A DNA stretch of 64,000 nucleotides. Origin: Azolla caroliniana. Its lineage: Eukaryota; Polypodiophyta. The notes below the pieces were generated by a model. That model worked only from the letters and a program-made list of their open reading frames with translations. It did no database searches and was not told the DNA's origin. Position 1 is the first letter of the stretch; each line of letters opens with the position of its first letter. Position numbers and translations under genes: made by a program. Positions 62,672 to 64,000 of the stretch are shown one piece after another. The DNA is taken from contig JBHGNT010000013.1 in assembly GCA_043228905.1 (NCBI GenBank), positions 2,790,001 to 2,854,000 of the forward strand, given 5' to 3'.

Positions 62672-64000
62672 AATGGAAGGCGGCGGTAGTGGGCCTCCGG
62701 GCATGATGGTGTTGAACTCACAGAACTACGCCGACTGGAAGATAAAGATGGAAGACCTTCTCATCGTCCGAGACCTGTACGAACCGATCGACAATGCCGA
62801 GATACCCAAGGGGGTAATAGAGTCGGAGTGGAAGCTCCTGAACCGGAAAGCCGTAGCGACGATCCGGCAATATGTAGATGTAAGTGTTCTGCAGCATGTG
62901 GCGAACGACACCAACGCATATGAGATGTGGAAGAAGCTGTCGGGCCTCTACGAGAGGAAGAATGCGTTGAACCGGACCTCCCTGATGAGGAAGATAGTGA
63001 ACCTCAAGTACCGGGACGGCGAGAATATGGTGGAACACGTGAGCACGTTCATGGGATTCGTGAACCAGCTTGCGGCGATCAAGTTCCCGTTGGAGGATGC
63101 AATGCAAGCCATCATTCTGATGTGTACATTGCCGGAAAGCTGGGAGAACTTGGTGGTGACTCTCAGCACCTCCTGCACCGAAGATAACTTGTCTCTACAA
63201 ACGGTAAAGACAAGCATTTTGAACGAAGAAGCGCGTCGGAGAGATAAAGAACCGGTTTCCGATCCGAAGATGCTGCTTGCCGAATCGGATCGGGGAAGAC
63301 AATGGAACCGGAGTCCGCAAAGACGGGAGAAGTCGGGGACCCGGTCGCAATCAAGAGGAAGACCCACATGCTTCCACTGTGGGAAGCCGGGGCACTTCCG
63401 GAAAAATTGTCGGCATTACCGAAAGGACAACGGAGCCGACGACACCGATTCGAAGAAGTCACCGGAGAGAAACGGTGCATACCGGGGAGCCACGGACCGG
63501 AGAGGTCCGGATCGGCGAGGGCAGGACCGGAAAGGAACGACGGCACTCGCGGCAAGTGAAGAAGAGATAATGCTCATTACCGAAGAGAGGGAGCTGAACC
63601 TTGCCGGTGTAGAGATGACCTGGGTGGTCGATTCCGGAGCGTCGTTCCACCTGACCCCGGAGAAGAAATACTTCTCATCCTACACAGCCGGTGAGCACGG
63701 CTGTGTCCGGATGGGAAATGAAGGCACATGTCGGATTGCCGGCATAGGAGACGTGTGGCTGATGACATCAACCGGATGCAAGATGCTGCTGAAGGATGTA
63801 CGACACGTTCCGGAGGTCCGATTGAACCTGATTTCGGCCGGGAGGCTAGACGATGAAGGCTACACGGGTAGCATCCGGAACGGTGTCATGAAGTTCAGCA
63901 AAGGGAGCCTGATAGTGGCTCGGGCCCGGAAGGTCAACACGCTGTACCTGATGAATTCCCGGCTATGTCCGGAGGAGCTGAACGTGGTAGCCGATACTGC
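62672..64000 (+). CDS. Copia-11 Gag-Pol, N-terminal 443 codons (partial)
   Basis: Starts at ATG 62672 (MEGGGSGPPGMMVLNSQNYA) and stays open for exactly 443 codons to the window edge. Gag, an arginine/serine-rich stretch, the CCHC knuckle CFHCGKPGHFRKNC, the protease WVVDSGASFHLTPE and the beginning of the GAG-pre-integrase region are intact and collinear with Copia-9. Small differences include NAEIPKGVIE for RSEIPKGVLE, and MTST for TTPT before the shared GCKMLLK. No damage is seen, so the element may be intact beyond the edge. Confidence 0.93.

Larger units (their letters stand above)
61993..64000 (+). mobile_element. Copia-11: Copia-9-type retrotransposon, 5' part, cut by window end
   Basis: Plus-strand element with 5' LTR, primer binding site and an open gag-pol frame to the last base. 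The left flank ataat (61988-61992) is the candidate duplication. Gag and protease are nearly identical in protein to Copia-9, but the LTR is clearly diverged from the Copia-9 LTR. Confidence 0.93.

Noticed and set aside
62718-63107. 129-codon minus-strand gene
   Set aside because: Mirror of the real plus-strand Copia-11 gag frame (62672 onward), as its counterpart occurs opposite Copia-9 gag.
1-64000. Host protein-coding gene
   Set aside because: Every frame with recognisable domains is assignable to a transposable element; the unassigned gaps are short and lack motifs.

Overview
This 64 kb window looks like repeat-dense plant nuclear DNA. I found no host protein-coding gene, rRNA, tRNA gene or CRISPR array. 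Nearly every base belongs to a transposable element, and most sit inside one another: Ty1/Copia and Ty3/Gypsy LTR retrotransposons, one LINE-like element, two small DNA-transposon-like insertions and several solo LTRs. Initiator-methionine-tRNA primer binding sites (TGGTATCAGAGC type), Copia pol proteins of plant type and a Gypsy chromodomain all point to a land plant. The LINE C-terminal region and the Tf1/sushi-like Gypsy proteins would suit a fern, lycophyte or bryophyte, but that is a low-confidence inference from family resemblance.

Left (1-19.1 kb). Copia-1 (minus, cut by the window edge, 5' LTR 1382-2059) lies in the integrase of Copia-2 (plus, 2060-4952). Two decayed Gypsy fragments follow in head-to-head orientation. 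The plus one, Gypsy-2, runs from about 5971 to about 18870. It was interrupted by a 545-bp hAT-like MITE (8603-9147), a 982-bp AT-rich element with terminal inverted repeats (9486-10467) and a solo Copia LTR (10865-18674). That solo LTR is itself split by Gypsy-3 (10977-17993), an apparently intact chromovirus with identical LTRs and one 1477-codon gag-pol frame.

Middle (19.2-44.7 kb). Degenerate Gypsy-4 is cut in its RNase H by Copia-3 (20337-33505) and again by Copia-6 (33627-44373). Copia-3 holds a composite solo LTR, Copia-4 (21204-26548) and Copia-5 (30120-32552). Copia-6 holds Copia-7 (37629-42635). Most of these carry readable 5-bp target-site duplications, so the order of insertion can be reconstructed.

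Right (44.7-64 kb). A LINE-like element lacking its reverse transcriptase (about 44.69-47.89 kb) and a (GA)n tract precede Copia-8 (minus, degenerate). Copia-8 is broken by Gypsy-5 (51522-61223), which in turn holds Copia-9 (53406-58771; intact 1357-codon gag-pol, LTRs differing at 2 of 626 sites), an LTR-like insert with heat-shock-element arrays (59474-59950), and Copia-10 (61224-61992). Copia-10 is broken by Copia-11 (61993 to the window end), whose frame is open for 443 codons to base 64000.

Most interesting observations: perfectly phased heat-shock-element arrays in two LTR-like promoters; a duplicated polypurine tract bracketing an extra 3' coding tail in four Copia elements; five evenly spaced hairpins in the leader of the intact Gypsy-3; a 297-bp in-frame triplication of an integrase zinc-binding domain; and two unrelated-looking gag modules attached to near-identical Copia pol genes.
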